Made by a program: the position numbers and the translations under genes
Shown here: piece after piece, positions 46,434 to 61,199 of the stretch
How the letters are laid out: every line of letters starts with the position of its first letter
Numbering within the stretch: position 1 is the stretch's first letter
Notes under the pieces: model-generated
What the model saw: only the letters and a program-made list of their open reading frames with translations
Told to the model about the DNA's origin: nothing
The model's database searches: none
DNA from: Hydractinia symbiolongicarpus
Taxonomy: Eukaryota > Cnidaria > Hydrozoa > Anthoathecata > Hydractiniidae
NCBI RefSeq assembly: GCF_029227915.1
Contig: NC_079886.1
Location: forward strand, 28,436,501-28,500,500
Length of the DNA stretch: 64,000 nt
Direction: 5' to 3'

Positions 46434-49400
46434 AGTTTACTCCCTGGGTACTTTCTTTGTATACATTCGACTATACGGGCCGAGTCCGGGATATACAGGA
46501 AAGCGCGGGTTTTCGTTTGCCGGCGATTAAACTCCTTTTATTCAGCGTCTCATCAAAAATGAAATCAGTTTTGAAAACTACAAGTCTCATGCGTTTTAGT
46601 GGTGAAAAATAATTTAAAGAATCGTTCGGGAAATGAGTTTAATCCCTGCGTACTTTCTTTGTATACTTTTGACTATACGGGCCGAGTCTGGGATTTACGG
46701 GAAATCGCGGGTTTTCGTTTGCCGGAGATTAAACTCCTTTTATTCAGCGTCTCATCAAGAATGAAATCGTTTTTGAAATTTACAAGTCTTATGCGTTTTA
46801 GTGGTAAAAAATTAATTTAAAAAATCGTTCGGGAAATGAGTTTACTCCCAGTTTACTTTCTTTCTATACATTTGTCTATACGGGTCAAGCCCGGGATTTA
46901 CGGGAACTCCCGGGTTTTCGTTTGCCGGCGATTAAACTCTTTTTATTCAGCGTCTTATCAAAAATGAAATCATTTTTGAAAACTACAAGTCTCATGCGTT
47001 TTAGTAGTGAAAAAATAATTTAAAAAATCGTTCGGAAAATGAGTTTACTCCCTGGGCACTTTATTTGTATACATTCGACTATACGGGCCGAGTCCGGGAT
47101 ATACGGGAAAGCGCGGGTTTTCGTTTGCCGGCGATTAAACTCCTTTTATTCAGCGTCTCATCAAAAATGAAATCAGTTTTGAAAACTATAAGTCTCATGC
47201 GTTTTAGTGGTGAAAAAATAATTTAAAGAATCGTTCGGGAAATGAGTTTACTCCCTGGGTACTTTCTTTGTATACTTTTGACTATACGGGCCGAGTCCGG
47301 GATTTACGGGAAATCGCGCGTTTTCGTTTGCCGGCGATTAAACTCCTTTTATTCAGCGTCTCATCAAAAATGAAATCATTTTTGAAAACTACAAGTCTCA
47401 TGCGTCTTAGTGGTGAAAAAATAATTTAAAAAATCGTTCGGGAAATGAGTTTACTCCCTGGGTACTTTCTTTGTATACTTTTGACTATACGGGCCGAGTC
47501 CGGGATTTACGGGAAATCGCGGAATTTCGTTTTCCGGCGATTAAACTCCTTTTATTCAGGTTCTCATCAAAAATGAAATCATTTTTGAAAACTACAAGTT
47601 TCATGCGTCTTAGTGGTAAAAAAATAATTTAAAAAATCGTTCGGGAAATGAGTTTACTCCCTGGGTACTTTCTTTCTATACATTCGACTATACGGGTCAA
47701 GCCCGGGATTTACGGGAACTCCCGGGTTTTCGTTTGCCGGCGATTAAACTCTTTTTATTCAGCGTCTCATCAAAAATGAAATCATTTTTGAAAACTACAA
47801 GTCTCATGCGTTTTAGTGGTGAAAAAATAATTTAAAAAATCGTTCGGAAAATGAGTTTACTCCCTGGGTACTTTCTTTGTATACATTCAACTATACGGGC
47901 CGAGTCTGGGATATACGGGAAAGCGCGGGTTTTCGTTTGCCGGTGATTAAACTCCTTTTATTCAGCGTCTCATCAAAAATGAAATCATTTTTGAAAACTA
48001 CAAGTCTCATGCGTCTTAGTGGTAAAAAAATAATTTAAAAAATCGTTCGGGAAATGAGTTTACTCCCTGGGTACTTTCTTTCTATACATTCGACTATACG
48101 GGTCAAGCCCGGGATTTACGGGAACTCCCGGGTTTTCGTTTGCCGGCGATTAAACTCTTTTTATTCAGCGTCTCATCAAAAATGAAATCATTTTTGAAAA
48201 CTACAAGTCTCATTCGTTTTAGTGGTGAAAAAATAATTTAAAGAATCGTTCGGGAAATGAGTTTACTCCCTGGGTACTTTCTTTGTATACTTTTGACTAT
48301 ACGGGCCGAGTCCGGGATTTACGGGAAATCGCGGGTTTTCCTTTGCCGGCGATTAAACTCCTTTTATTCAGCGTCTCATCAAAAATGAAATCATTTTTGA
48401 AAACTACAAGTCTCATGCGTCTTAGTGGTAAAAAAATAATTTAAAAAATCGTTCGGGAAATGAGTTTACTCCCTGGGTACTTTCTTTGTATACATTCGAC
48501 TATACGGGCCAAGCCCGGGATTTACGGGAAATCGCGGGTTTTCGTTTGCCGGCGATTAAACTTCTTTTATTCAGCGTCTCATCAAAAATGAAATCATTTT
48601 TGAAAACTACAAGACTCATGCGTTTTAGTGGTGAAAATATAATTTAAAGAATCGTTCGGGAAATGAGTTTATTCCCTGCGTACTTTCTTTGTATACATTC
48701 GACTATACCGGCCGGTTCTGGGATTTAGGGTAAATCGCGGGTTTTCGTTTGCCGGAGATTAAACTCCTTTTATTCATCGTCTCATCAAAAATGAAATCAG
48801 TTTTCAAAACTACAAGTCTTATGCGTTTTAGTGGTGGAAAAATGATTTAAAGAATCGTTCGAGAAATGAGTTTACTCCCTGGGTACTTTCTTTGTATACT
48901 TTTGACTATACGGGCCGAGTCCGGGATTTACGGGAAATCGCGGGTTTTCGTTTGCCGGCGATTAAACTCCTTTTATTCAGCGTCTCATCAAAAATGAAAT
49001 CGTTTTTGAAAACTACAAGTCTTATGCGTTTTAGTGGTAAAAAATTAATTTAAAAAATCGTTCGGGAAATGAGTTTACTCCCAGTTTACTTTCTTTCTAT
49101 ACATTCGACTATACGGGCCGAGTCCGGGATATACGGGAAAGCGCGGGTTTTCGTTTGCCGGCGATTAAACTCCTTTTATTCAGCGTCTCATCAAAAATGA
49201 AATCAATTTTGAAAACTACAAGTCTCATGCGTTTTAGTGGTGAAAAAATAATTTAAAGAATCGTTCGGGAAATAAGTTTAATCCCTGGGTACTTTCTTTG
49301 TATACTTTTGACTATACGGGCCGAGTCCGGGATTTACGGGAAATCGCGGGTTTTCGTTTGCCGGCGATTAAACTCCTTTTATTCAGCGTCTCATCAAAAA

Positions 49401-52400
49401 TGAAATCGTTTTTGAAAACTACAAGTCTTATGCGTTTTAGTGGTAAAAAATTAATTTAAAAAATCGTTCGGGAAATGAGTTTACTCCCAGTTTACTTTCT
49501 TTCTATACATTCGACTATACGGGCCGAGTCCGGGATATACGGGAAAGCGCGGGTTTTCGTTTGCCGGCGATTAAACTCCTTTTATTCAGCGTCTCATCAA
49601 AAATGAAATCAATTTTGAAAACTACAAGTCTCATGCGTTTTAGTGGTGAAAAAATAATTTAAAGAATCGTTCGGGAAATAAGTTTAATCCCTGGGTACTT
49701 TCTTTGTATACTTTTGACTATACGGGCCGAGTCCGGGATTTACGGGAAATCGCGGGTTTTCGTTTGCCGGCGATTAAACTCCTTTTATTCAGCGTCTCAT
49801 CAAAAATGAAATCATTTTTGAAAACTACAAGTCTCATGCGTCTTAGTGGTAAAAAAATAATTTAAAAAATCGTTCGGGAAATGAGTTTACTCCCTGGGTA
49901 CTTTCTTTCTATACATTCGACTATACGGGTCAAGCCCGGGATTTACGGGAACTCCCGGGTTTTCGTTTGCCGGCGATTAAACTCTTTTTATTCAGCGTCT
50001 CATCAAAAATGAAATCATTTTTGAAAACTACAAGTCTCATGCGTTTTAGTGGTGAAAAAATAATTTAAAAAATCGTTCGGAAAATGAGTTTACTCCATGG
50101 GTACTTTCTTTGTATACATTCGACTATACGGGCTGATTCTGGGATATACGGGAACTCCCGGGTTTTCGTTTGCCGGCGATTAAACTTCTTTTATTCAGCG
50201 TCTCATCAAAAATGAAATCATTTTTGAAAACTACAAGACTCATGCGTTTTAGTGGTGAAAATATAATTTAAAGAATCGTTCGGGAAATGAGTTTATTCCC
50301 TGCGTACTTTCTTTGTATACATTCGACTATACCGGCCGGTTCCGGGATTTAGGGTAAATCGCGGGTTTTCGTTTGGCGGAGATTAAACTCCTTTTATTCA
50401 TCGTCTCATCAAAAATGAAATCAGTTTTCAAAACTACAAGTCTTATGCGTTTTAGTGGTGGAAAAATGATTTAAAGAATCGTTCGGGAAATGAGTTTACT
50501 CCCTGGGTACTTTCTTTGTATACATTCGACTATACCGGCCGGTTCCGGGATTTAGGGTAAATCGCGGGTTTTCGTTTGCCGGAGATTAAACTCCTTTTAT
50601 TCATCGTCTCATCAAAAATGAAATCAGTTTTCAAAACTACAAGTCTTATGCGTTTTAGTGGTGCAAAAATGACTTAAAGAATCGTTTGGGAAATGAGTTT
50701 ACTCCCTGGGTACTTTCTTTGTATACTTTTGACTATACGGGCCGAGTCCGGGATTTACGGGAAATCGCAGGTTTTCGTTTGCCGGCGATTAAACTCCTTT
50801 TATTCAGCGTCTCATCAAAAATGAAATCATTTTTGAAAACTACAAGTCTCATGCGTCTTAGTGGTAAAAAAATAATTTAAAAAATCGTTCGGGAAATGAG
50901 TTTACTCCCTGGGTACTTTCTTTTTATACATTCGACTATACGGGTCAAGCCCGGGATTTACGGGAACTCCCGGGTTTTCGTTTGCCGGCGATTAAACTCT
51001 TTTTATTCAGCGTCTCATCAAAAATGAAATCATTTTTGAAAACTACAAGTCTCATGCGTTTTAGTGGTGAAAAAATAATTTAAAAAATCGTTCGGAAAAT
51101 GAGTTTACTCCCTGGGTACTTTCTTTGTATACTTTTGACTATACGGGCCGAGTCCGGGATTTACGGGAAATCGCGGGTTTTCCTTTGCCGGCGATTAAAC
51201 TCCTTTTATTCAGCGTCTCATCAAAAATGAAATCATTTTTGAAAACTACAAGTCTCATGCGTCTTAGTGGTAAAAAAATAATTTGAAAAATCGTTCGGGA
51301 AATGAGTTTACTCCCTGGGTACTTTCTTTCTATACATTCGACTATACGGGTCAAGCCCGGGATTTACGGGAACTCCAGGGTTTTCGTTTGCCGGCGATTA
51401 AACTCTTTTTATTCAGCGTCTCATCAAAAATGAAATCATTTTTGAAAACTACAAGTCTCATGCGTTTTAGTGGTGAAAAAATAATTTAAAGAATCGTTCG
51501 GGAAATGAGTTTACTCCCTGGGTACTTTCTTTGTATACTTTTGACTATACGGGCCGAGTCCGGGATTTACGGGAAATCGCGGGTTTTCCTTTGCCGGCGA
51601 TTAAACTCCTTTTATTCAGCGTCTCATCAAAAATGAAATCATTTTTGAAAACTACAAGTCTCATGCGTCTTAGTGGTAAAAAAATAATTTAAAAAATCGT
51701 TCGGGAAATGAGTTTACTCCCTGGGTACTTTCTTTGTATACATTCGACTATACGGGCCAAGCCCGGGATTTACGGGAAATCGCGGGTTTTCGTTTGCCGG
51801 CGATTAAACTTCTTTTATTCAGCGTCTCATCAAAAATGAAATCATTTTTGAAAACTACAAGACTCATGCGTTTTAGTGGTGAAAATATAATTTAAAGAAT
51901 CGTTCGGGAAATGAGTTTATTCCCTGCGTACTTTCTTTGTATACATTCGACTATACCGGCCGGTTCTGGCATTTAGGGTAAATCGCGGGTTTTCGTTTGC
52001 CGGAGATTAAACTCCTTTTATTCATCGTCTCATCAAAAATGAAATCAGTTTTCAAAACTACAAGTCTTATGCGTTTTAGTGGTGGAAAAATGATTTAAAG
52101 AATCGTTCCGGAAATGAGTTTACTCCCTGGGTACTTTCTTTGTATACTTTTGACTATACGGGCCGAGTCCGGGATTTACGGGAAATCGCGGGTTTTCGTT
52201 TGCCGGCGATTAAACTCCTTTTATTCAGCGTCTCATCAAAAATGAAATCGTTTTTGAAAACTACAAGTCTTATGCGTTTTAGTGGTAAAAAATTAATTTA
52301 AAAAATCGTTCGGGAAATGAGTTTACTCCCAGTTTACTTTCTTTCTATACATTCGACTATACGGGTCAAGCCCGGGATTTACGGGAACTCCCGGGTTTTC

Positions 52401-53536
52401 GTTTGCCGGCGATTAAACTCTTTTTATTCAGCGTCTCATCAAAAATGAAATCATTTTTGAAAACTACAAGTCTCATGCGTTTTAGTGGTGAAAAAATAAT
52501 TTAAAAAATCGTTCGGAAAATGAGTTTACTCCATGGGTACTTTCTTTGTATACATTCGACTATACGGGCCGAGTCCGAGATATACGGGAACTCCCGGGTT
52601 TTCGTTTGCCGGCGATTAAACTTCTTTTATTCAGCGTCTCATCAAAAATGAAATCATTTTTGAAAACTACAAGACTCATGCGTTTTAGTGGTGAAAATAT
52701 AATTTAAAGAATCGTTCGGGAAATGAGTTTATTCCCTGTGTACTTTCTTTGTATACATTCGACTATACCGGCCGGTTCCGGGATTTAGGATAAATCGCGG
52801 GTTTTCGTTTGCCGGAGATTAAACTCCTTTTATTCATCGTCTCATCAAAAATGAAATCAGTTTTCAAAACTACAAATCTTATGCGTTTTAGTGGTGGAAA
52901 AATGATTTAAAGAATCGTTCGGGAAATGAGTTTACTCCCTGGGTACTTTCTTTGTATACATTCGACTATACCGGCCGGTTCCGGGATTTAGGGTAAATCG
53001 CGGGTTTTTGTTTGCCGGAGATTAAACTCCTTTTATTCATCGTCTCATCAAAAATGAAATCAGTTTTCAAAACTACAAGTCTTATGCGTTTTAGTGGTGG
53101 AAAAATGATTTAAAGAATCGTTCGGGAAATGAGTTTACTCCCTGGGTACTTTCTTTGTATACTTTTGACTATACGGGCCGAGTCCGGGATTTACGGGAAA
53201 TCGCAGGTTTTCGTTTGCCGGCGATTAAACTCCTTTTATTCAGCGTCTCATCAAAAATGAAATCATTTTTGAAAACTACAAGTCTCATGCGTTTTAGTGG
53301 TGAAAAAATAATTTAAAGAATCGTTCGGGAAATGAGTTTACTCCCTGGGTACTTTCTTTGTATACTTTTGACTATACGGGCCGAGTCCGGGATTTACGGG
53401 AAATCGCGGGTTTTCCTTGCCGGCGATTAAACTCCTTTTATTCAGCGTCTCATCAAAAATGAAATCATTTTTGAAAACTACAAGTCTCATGCGTCTTAGT
53501 GGTAAAAAAATAATTTAAAAAATCTTTCGGGAAATG
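46434..53536 (+). repeat. 7509-bp higher-order repeat, copy B, 7103 bp after a two-unit loss
   Basis: Follows copy A at an offset of 7509 bp up to about 51489, then at 7103 bp, so 406 bp (two units, 43981-44386 in copy A) is missing. Apart from that the copies look more than 99% identical; for example, AAGTTTCATGCG near 47597 stands against AAGTCTCATGCG near 40089. At about 53575 the order jumps to match sequence near 48490, another out-of-register join. Confidence 0.88.
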
Positions 53537-54007
53537 AGTTTACTCCCTGGGTACTTTCTTTGTATACATTCGACTATACGGACCAAGCCCGGGATTTACG
53601 GGAAATCGCGGGTTTTCGTTTGCCGGCGATTAAACTTCTTTTATTCAGCGTCTCATCAAAAATGAAATCATTTTTGAAAACTACAAGACTCATGCGTTTT
53701 AGTGGTGAAAATATAATTTAAAGAATCGTTCGGGAAATGAGTTTATTCCCTGCGTACTTTCTTTGTATACATTCGACTATACCGGCCGGTTCTGGGATTT
53801 AGGGTAAATCGCGGGTTTTCGTTTGCCGGAGATTAAACTCCTTTTATTCATCGTCTCATCAAAAATGAAATCAGTTTTCAAAACTACAAGTCTTATGCGT
53901 TTTAGTGGTGGAAAAATGATTTAAAGAATCGTTCGGGAAATGAGTTTACTCCCTGGGTACTTTCTTTGTATACTTTTGACTATACGGGCCGAGTCCGGGA
54001 TTTACGG

Positions 54008-57000
54008 GAAATCGCGGGTTTTCGTTTGCCGGCGATTAAACTCCTTTTATTCAGCGTCTCATCAAAAATGAAATCGTTTTTGAAAACTACAAGTCTTATG
54101 CGTTTTAGTGGTAAAAAATTAATTTAAAAAATCGTTCGGGAAATGAGTTTACTCCCAGTTTACTTTCTTTCTATACATTCGACTATACGGGCCGAGTCCG
54201 GGATATACGGGAAAGCGCGGGTTTTCGTTTGCCGGCGATTAAACTCCTTTTATTCAGCGTCTCATCAAAAATGAAATCAATTTTGAAAACTACAAGTCTC
54301 ATGCGTTTTAGTGGTGAAAAAATAATTTAAAAAATCGTTCGGAAAATGAGTTTACTCCCTGGGTACTTTCTTTGTATACATTCGACTATACGGGCCGAGT
54401 CCGAGATATACGGGAACTCCCGGGTTTTCGTTTGCCGGCGATTAAATTTCTTTTATTCAGCGTCTCATCAAAAATGAAATCATTTTTGTAAACTACAAGA
54501 CTCATGCGTTTTAGTGGTGAAAATATAATTTAAAGAATCGTTCGGGAAATGAGTTTATTCCCTGCGTACTTTCTTTGTATACATTCGACTATACCGGCCG
54601 GTTCCGGGATTTAGGGTAAATCGCGGGTTTTCGTTTGCCGGAGATTAAACTCCTTTTATTCATCGTCTCATCAAAAATGAAATCAGTTTTCAAAACTACA
54701 AGTCTTATGCGTTTTAGTGGTGGAAAAATGATTTAAAGAATCGTTCGGGAAATGAGTTTACTCCCTGGGTACTTTCTTTGTATACATTCGACTATACCGG
54801 CCGGTTCCGGGATTTAGGGTAAATCGCGGGTTTTCGTTTGCCGGAGATTAAACTCCTTTTATTCATCGTCTCATCAAAAATGAAATCAGTTTTTAAAACT
54901 ACAAGTCTTATGCGTTTTAGTGGTGGAAAAATGATTTAAAGAATCGTTCGGGAAATGAGTTTACTCCCTGGGTACTTTCTTTGTATACTTTTGACTATAC
55001 GGGCCGAGTCCGGGATTTACGGGAAATCGCAGGTTTTCGTTTGCCGGCGATTAAACTCCTTTTATTCATCGTCTCATCAAAAATGAAATCATTTTTGAAA
55101 ACTACAAGTCTCATGCGTCTTAGTGGTAAAAAAATAATTTAAAAAATCCTTCGGGAAATGAGTTTACTCCCTGGGTACTTTCTTTCTGTACATTCGACTA
55201 TACGGGTCAAGCCCGGGATTTACGGGAACTCCCGGGTTTTCGTTTGCCGGCGATTAAACTCTTTTTATTCAGCGTCTCATCAAAAATGAAATCATTTTTG
55301 AAAACTACAAGTCTCATGCGTCTTAGTGGTAAAAAAATAATTTGAAAAATCGTTCGGGAAATGAGTTTACTCCCTGGGTACTTTCTTTCTATACATTCGA
55401 CTATACGGGTCAAGCCCGGGATTTACGGGAACTCCCGGGTTTTCGTTTGCCGGCGATTAAACTCTTTTTATTCAGCGTCTCATCTAAAATGAAAACATTT
55501 TTGAAAACTACAAGTCTCATGCGTTTTAGTGGTGAAAAAATAATTTAAAAAATCGTTCGGAAAATGAGTTTACTCCCTGGGTACTTTCTTTGTATACATT
55601 CGACTATACGGGCCGAGTCCGGGATATACGGGAAAGCGCGGGTTTTCGTTTGCCGGCGATTAAACTCCTTTTATTCAGCGTCTCATCAAAAATGAAATCA
55701 GTTTTGAAAACTACAAGTCTCATGCGTTTTAGTGGTGAAAAAATAATTTAAAAAATCGTTCGGGAAATGAGTTTACTCCCTGGGTACTTTCTTTGTATAC
55801 ATTCGACTTTACGGGCCAAGCCCGGGATTTACAGGAAATCGCGGGTTTTCGTTTGCCGGCGATTAAACTTCTTTTATTCAGCGTCTCATCAAAAATGAAA
55901 TCATTTTTGAAAACTACAAGACTCATGCGTTTTAGTGGTGAAAATATAATTTAAATAATCGTTCTGGAAATGAGTTTATTCCCTGCGTACTTTCTTTGTA
56001 TACATTCGACTATACCGGCCGGTTCCGGGATTTAGGGTAAATCGCGGGTTTTCGTTTGCCGGAGATTGAACTCCTTTTATTCATCGTCTCATCAAAAATG
56101 AAATCAGTTTTCAAAACTACAAGTCTTATGCGTTTTAGTGGTGGAAAAATGATTTAAAGAATCGTTCGGAAAATGAGTTTACTCCCTGGGTACTTTCTTT
56201 GTATACATTCGACTATACCGGCCGGTTCCGGGATTTAGGGTAAATCGCGGGTTTTCGTTTGCCGGAGATTAAACTCCTTTTATTCATCGTCTCATCAAAA
56301 ATGAAATCAGTTTTCAAAACTACAAGTCTTATGCGTTTTAGTGGTGGAAAAATGATTTAAAGAATCGTTCGGGAAATGAGTTTACTCCCTGGGTACTTTC
56401 TTTGTATACATTCGACTATACCGGCCGGTTCCGGGATTTAGGGTAAATCGCGGGTTGTCGTTTGCCGGAGATTAAACTCCTTTTATTCATCGTCTCATCA
56501 AAAATGAAATCAGTTTTCAAAACTACAAGTCTTATGCGTTTTAGTGGTGGAAAAATGATTTAAAGAATCGTTCGGGAAATGAGTTTACTCCCTGGGTACC
56601 TTCTTTGTATACTTTTGACTATACGGGCCGAGTCCGGGATTTACGGGAAATCGCGGGTTTTCGTTTGCCGGCGATTAAAGTCCTTTTATTCAGCGTCTCA
56701 TCAAAAATGAAATCGTTTTTGAAAACTACAAGTCTTATGCGTTTTAGTGGTAAAAAATTAATTTAAAAAATCGTTCGGGAAATGAGTTTACTTCCAGTTT
56801 ACTTTCTTTCTATGCATTCGACTATACGGGCCGAGTCCGGGATATACGGGAAAGCGCGGGTTTTCGTTTGCCGGCGATTAAACTCCTTTTATTCAGCGTC
56901 TCATCAAAAATGAAATCAGTTTTGAAAACTACAAGTCTCATGCGTTTTAGTGGTGAAAAAATAATTTGAAGAATCGTTCGGGAAATAAGTTTAATCCCTG

Positions 57001-57457
57001 GGTACTTTCTTTGTATACTTTTGACTATACGGGCCGAGTCCGGGATTTACGGGAAATCGCGGGTTTTCGTTTGCCGGCGATTAAACTCCTTTTAATCAGC
57101 GTCTCATCAAAAATGAAATCATTTTTGAAAACTACAAGTCTCATGCGTCTTAGTGGTAAAAAAATAATATAAAAAATCGTTCGGGAAATGAGTTTACTCC
57201 CAGTTTACTTTCTTTCTATACATTCGACTATGCGGGTCAAGCCCGGGATTTACGGGAACTCCCGGGTTTTCGTTTGACGGCGATTAAACTCCTTTTATTC
57301 TGCGTCTCATCACAAATGAAATCATTTTTGAAAACTACAAGTCTCATGCGTTTTAGTGGTGAAAAAATAATTTAAAAAATCGTTCGGGAAATGAGTTTAC
57401 TCCCTGGGTACTTTCTTTGTATACATTCGACTTTACGGGCCAAGCCCGGGATTTACG
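54008..57457 (+). repeat. 3450-bp higher-order repeat (17 units), copy 1
   Basis: Units recur exactly 3450 bp apart (55342 and 58792; 55729 and 59179; 56966 and 60416). It contains a run of three H-type units (about 55970-56570) and rare markers such as TCATCTAAAATGAAAAC and CGGGTTGTCG. Confidence 0.9.
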
Positions 57458-60400
57458 GAAATCGCGGGTTTTCGTTTGCCGGCGATTAAACTCCTTTTAT
57501 TCAGCGTCTCATCAAAAATGAAATCGTTTTTGAAAACTACAAGTCTTATGCGTTTTAGTGGTAAAAAATTAATTTAAAAAATCGTTCGGGAAATGAGTTT
57601 ACTCCCAGTTTACTTTCTTTCTATACATTCGACTATACGGGCCGAGTCCGGGATATACGGGAAAGCGCGGGTTTTCGTTTGCCGGCGATTAAACTCCTTT
57701 TATTCAGCGTCTCATCAAAAATGAAATCAATTTTGAAAACTACAAGTCTCATGCGTTTTAGTGGTGAAAAAATAATTTAAAAAATCGTTCGGAAAATGAG
57801 TTTACTCCCTGGGTACTTTCTTTGTATACATTCGACTATACGGGCCGAGTCCGAGATATACGGGAACTCCCGGGTTTTCGTTTGCCGGCGATTAAATTTC
57901 TTTTATTCAGCGTCTCATCAAAAATGAAATCATTTTTGAAAACTACAAGACTCATGCGTTTTAGTGGTGAAAATATAATTTAAAGAATCGTTCGGGAAAT
58001 GAGTTTATTCCCTGCGTACTTTCTTTGTATACATTCGACTATACCGGCCGGTTCCGGGATTTAGGGTAAATCGCGGGTTTTCGTTTGCCGGAGATTAAAC
58101 TCCTTTTATTCATCGTCTCATCAAAAATGAAATCAGTTTTCAAAACTACAAGTCTTATGCGTTTTAGTGGTGGAAAAATGATTTAAAGAATCGTTCGGGA
58201 AATGAGTTTACTCCCTGGGTACTTTCTTTGTATACATTCGACTATACCGGCCGGTTCCGGGATTTAGGGTAAATCGCGGGTTTTCGTTTGCCGGAGATTA
58301 AACTCCTTTTATTCATCGTCTCATCAAAAATGAAATCAGTTTTCAAAACTACAAGTCTTATGCGTTTTAGTGGTGGAAAAATGATTTAAAGAATCGTTCG
58401 GGAAATGAGTTTACTCCCTGGGTACTTTCTTTGTATACTTTTGACTATACGGGCCGAGTCCGGGATTTACGGGAAATCGCAGGTTTTCGTTTGCCGGCGA
58501 TTAAACTCCTTTTATTCATCGTCTCATCAAAAATGAAATCATTTTTGAAAACTACAAGTCTCATGCGTCTTAGTGGTAAAAAAATAATTTAAAAAATCCT
58601 TCGGGAAATGAGTTTACTCCCTGGGTACTTTCTTTCTGTACATTCGACTATACGGGTCAAGCCCGGGATTTACGGGAACTCCCGGGTTTTCGTTTGCCGG
58701 CGATTAAACTCTTTTTATTCAGCGTCTCATCAAAAATGAAATCATTTTTGAAAACTACAAGTCTCATGCGTCTTAGTGGTAAAAAAATAATTTGAAAAAT
58801 CGTTCGGGAAATGAGTTTACTCCCTGGGTACTTTCTTTCTATACATTCGACTATACGGGTCAAGCCCGGGATTTACGGGAACTCCCGGGTTTTCGTTTGC
58901 CGGCGATTAAACTCTTTTTATTCAGCGTCTCATCTAAAATGAAAACATTTTTGAAAACTACAAGTCTCATGCGTTTTAGTGGTGAAAAAATAATTTAAAA
59001 AATCGTTCGGAAAATGAGTTTACTCCCTGGGTACTTTCTTTGTATACATTCGACTATACGGGCCGAGTCCGGGATATACGGGAAAGCGCGGGTTTTCGTT
59101 TGCCGGCGATTAAACTCCTTTTATTCAGCGTCTCATCAAAAATGAAATCAGTTTTGAAAACTACAAGTCTCATGCGTTTTAGTGGTGAAAAAATAATTTA
59201 AAAAATCGTTCGGGAAATGAGTTTACTCCCTGGGTACTTTCTTTGTATACATTCGACTTTACGGGCCAAGCCCGGGATTTACAGGAAATCGCGGGTTTTC
59301 GTTTGCCGGCGATTAAACTTCTTTTATTCAGCGTCTCATCAAAAATGAAATCATTTTTGAAAACTACAAGACTCATGCGTTTTAGTGGTGAAAATATAAT
59401 TTAAATAATCGTTCTGGAAATGAGTTTATTCCCTGCGTACTTTCTTTGTATACATTCGACTATACCGGCCGGTTCCGGGATTTAGGGTAAATCGCGGGTT
59501 TTCGTTTGCCGGAGATTGAACTCCTTTTATTCATCGTCTCATCAAAAATGAAATCAGTTTTCAAAACTACAAGTCTTATGCGTTTTAGTGGTGGAAAAAT
59601 GATTTAAAGAATCGTTCGGAAAATGAGTTTACTCCCTGGGTACTTTCTTTGTATACATTCGACTATACCGGCCGGTTCCGGGATTTAGGGTAAATCGCGG
59701 GTTTTCGTTTGCCGGAGATTAAACTCCTTTTATTCATCGTCTCATCAAAAATGAAATCAGTTTTCAAAACTACAAGTCTTATGCGTTTTAGTGGTGGAAA
59801 AATGATTTAAAGAATCGTTCGGGAAATGAGTTTACTCCCTGGGTACTTTCTTTGTATACATTCGACTATACCGGCCGGTTCCGGGATTTAGGGTAAATCG
59901 CGGGTTGTCGTTTGCCGGAGATTAAACTCCTTTTATTCATCGTCTCATCAAAAATGAAATCAGTTTTCAAAACTACAAGTCTTATGCGTTTTAGTGGTGG
60001 AAAAATGATTTAAAGAATCGTTCGGGAAATGAGTTTACTCCCTGGGTACTTTCTTTGTATACTTTTGACTATACGGGCCGAGTCCGGGATTTACGGGAAA
60101 TCGCGGGTTTTCGTTTGCCGGCGATTAAAGTCCTTTTATTCAGCGTCTCATCAAAAATGAAATCGTTTTTGAAAACTACAAGTCTTATGCGTTTTAGTGG
60201 TAAAAAATTAATTTAAAAAATCGTTCGGGAAATGAGTTTACTTCCAGTTTACTTTCTTTCTATGCATTCGACTATACGGGCCGAGTCCGGGATATACGGG
60301 AAAGCGCGGGTTTTCGTTTGCCGGCGATTAAACTCCTTTTATTCAGCGTCTCATCAAAAATGAAATCAGTTTTGAAAACTACAAGTCTCATGCGTTTTAG

Positions 60401-60907
60401 TGGTGAAAAAATAATTTGAAGAATCGTTCGGGAAATAAGTTTAATCCCTGGGTACTTTCTTTGTATACTTTTGACTATACGGGCCGAGTCCGGGATTTAC
60501 GGGAAATCGCGGGTTTTCGTTTGCCGGCGATTAAACTCCTTTTAATCAGCGTCTCATCAAAAATGAAATCATTTTTGAAAACTACAAGTCTCATGCGTCT
60601 TAGTGGTAAAAAAATAATATAAAAAATCGTTCGGGAAATGAGTTTACTCCCAGTTTACTTTCTTTCTATACATTCGACTATGCGGGTCAAGCCCGGGATT
60701 TACGGGAACTCCCGGGTTTTCGTTTGACGGCGATTAAACTCCTTTTATTCTGCGTCTCATCACAAATGAAATCATTTTTGAAAACTACAAGTCTCATGCG
60801 TTTTAGTGGTGAAAAAATAATTTAAAAAATCGTTCGGGAAATGAGTTTACTCCCTGGGTACTTTCTTTGTATACATTCGACTTTACGGGCCAAGCCCGGG
60901 ATTTACG
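57458..60907 (+). repeat. 3450-bp higher-order repeat, copy 2
   Basis: Near-identical to copy 1. By eye I noted only three clear substitutions: near 54489 (TTTTTGTAAAC against TTTTTGAAAAC), near 54892 (GTTTTTAAAAC against GTTTTCAAAAC) and near 56600 (GGTACCTTC against GGTACTTTC). The one-base loss in TTTACGGAAATC is carried at 57456 and 60906. Confidence 0.9.
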
Positions 60908-61168
60908 GAAATCGCGGGTTTTCGTTTGCCGGCGATTAAACTCCTTTTATTCAGCGTCTCATCAAAAATGAAATCGTTTTTGAAAACTACAAGTCTTATG
61001 CGTTTTAGTGGTAAAAAATTAATTTAAAAAATCGTTCGGTAAATGAGTTTACTCCCAGTTTACTTTCTTTCTATACATTCGACTATACGGGCCGAGTCCG
61101 GGATATACGGGAAAGCGCGGGTTTTCGTTTGCCGGCGATTAAACTCCTTTTATTCAGCGTCTCATCAA
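60908..61168 (+). repeat. 3450-bp higher-order repeat, start of a third copy
   Basis: About 260 bp matches the beginning of copy 2. It diverges near 61169, where copy 2 has AAATCAATTTTG and this has AAATCAGTTTTG. Confidence 0.78.
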
Positions 61169-61199
61169 AAATGAAATCAGTTTTGAAAACTACAAGTCT

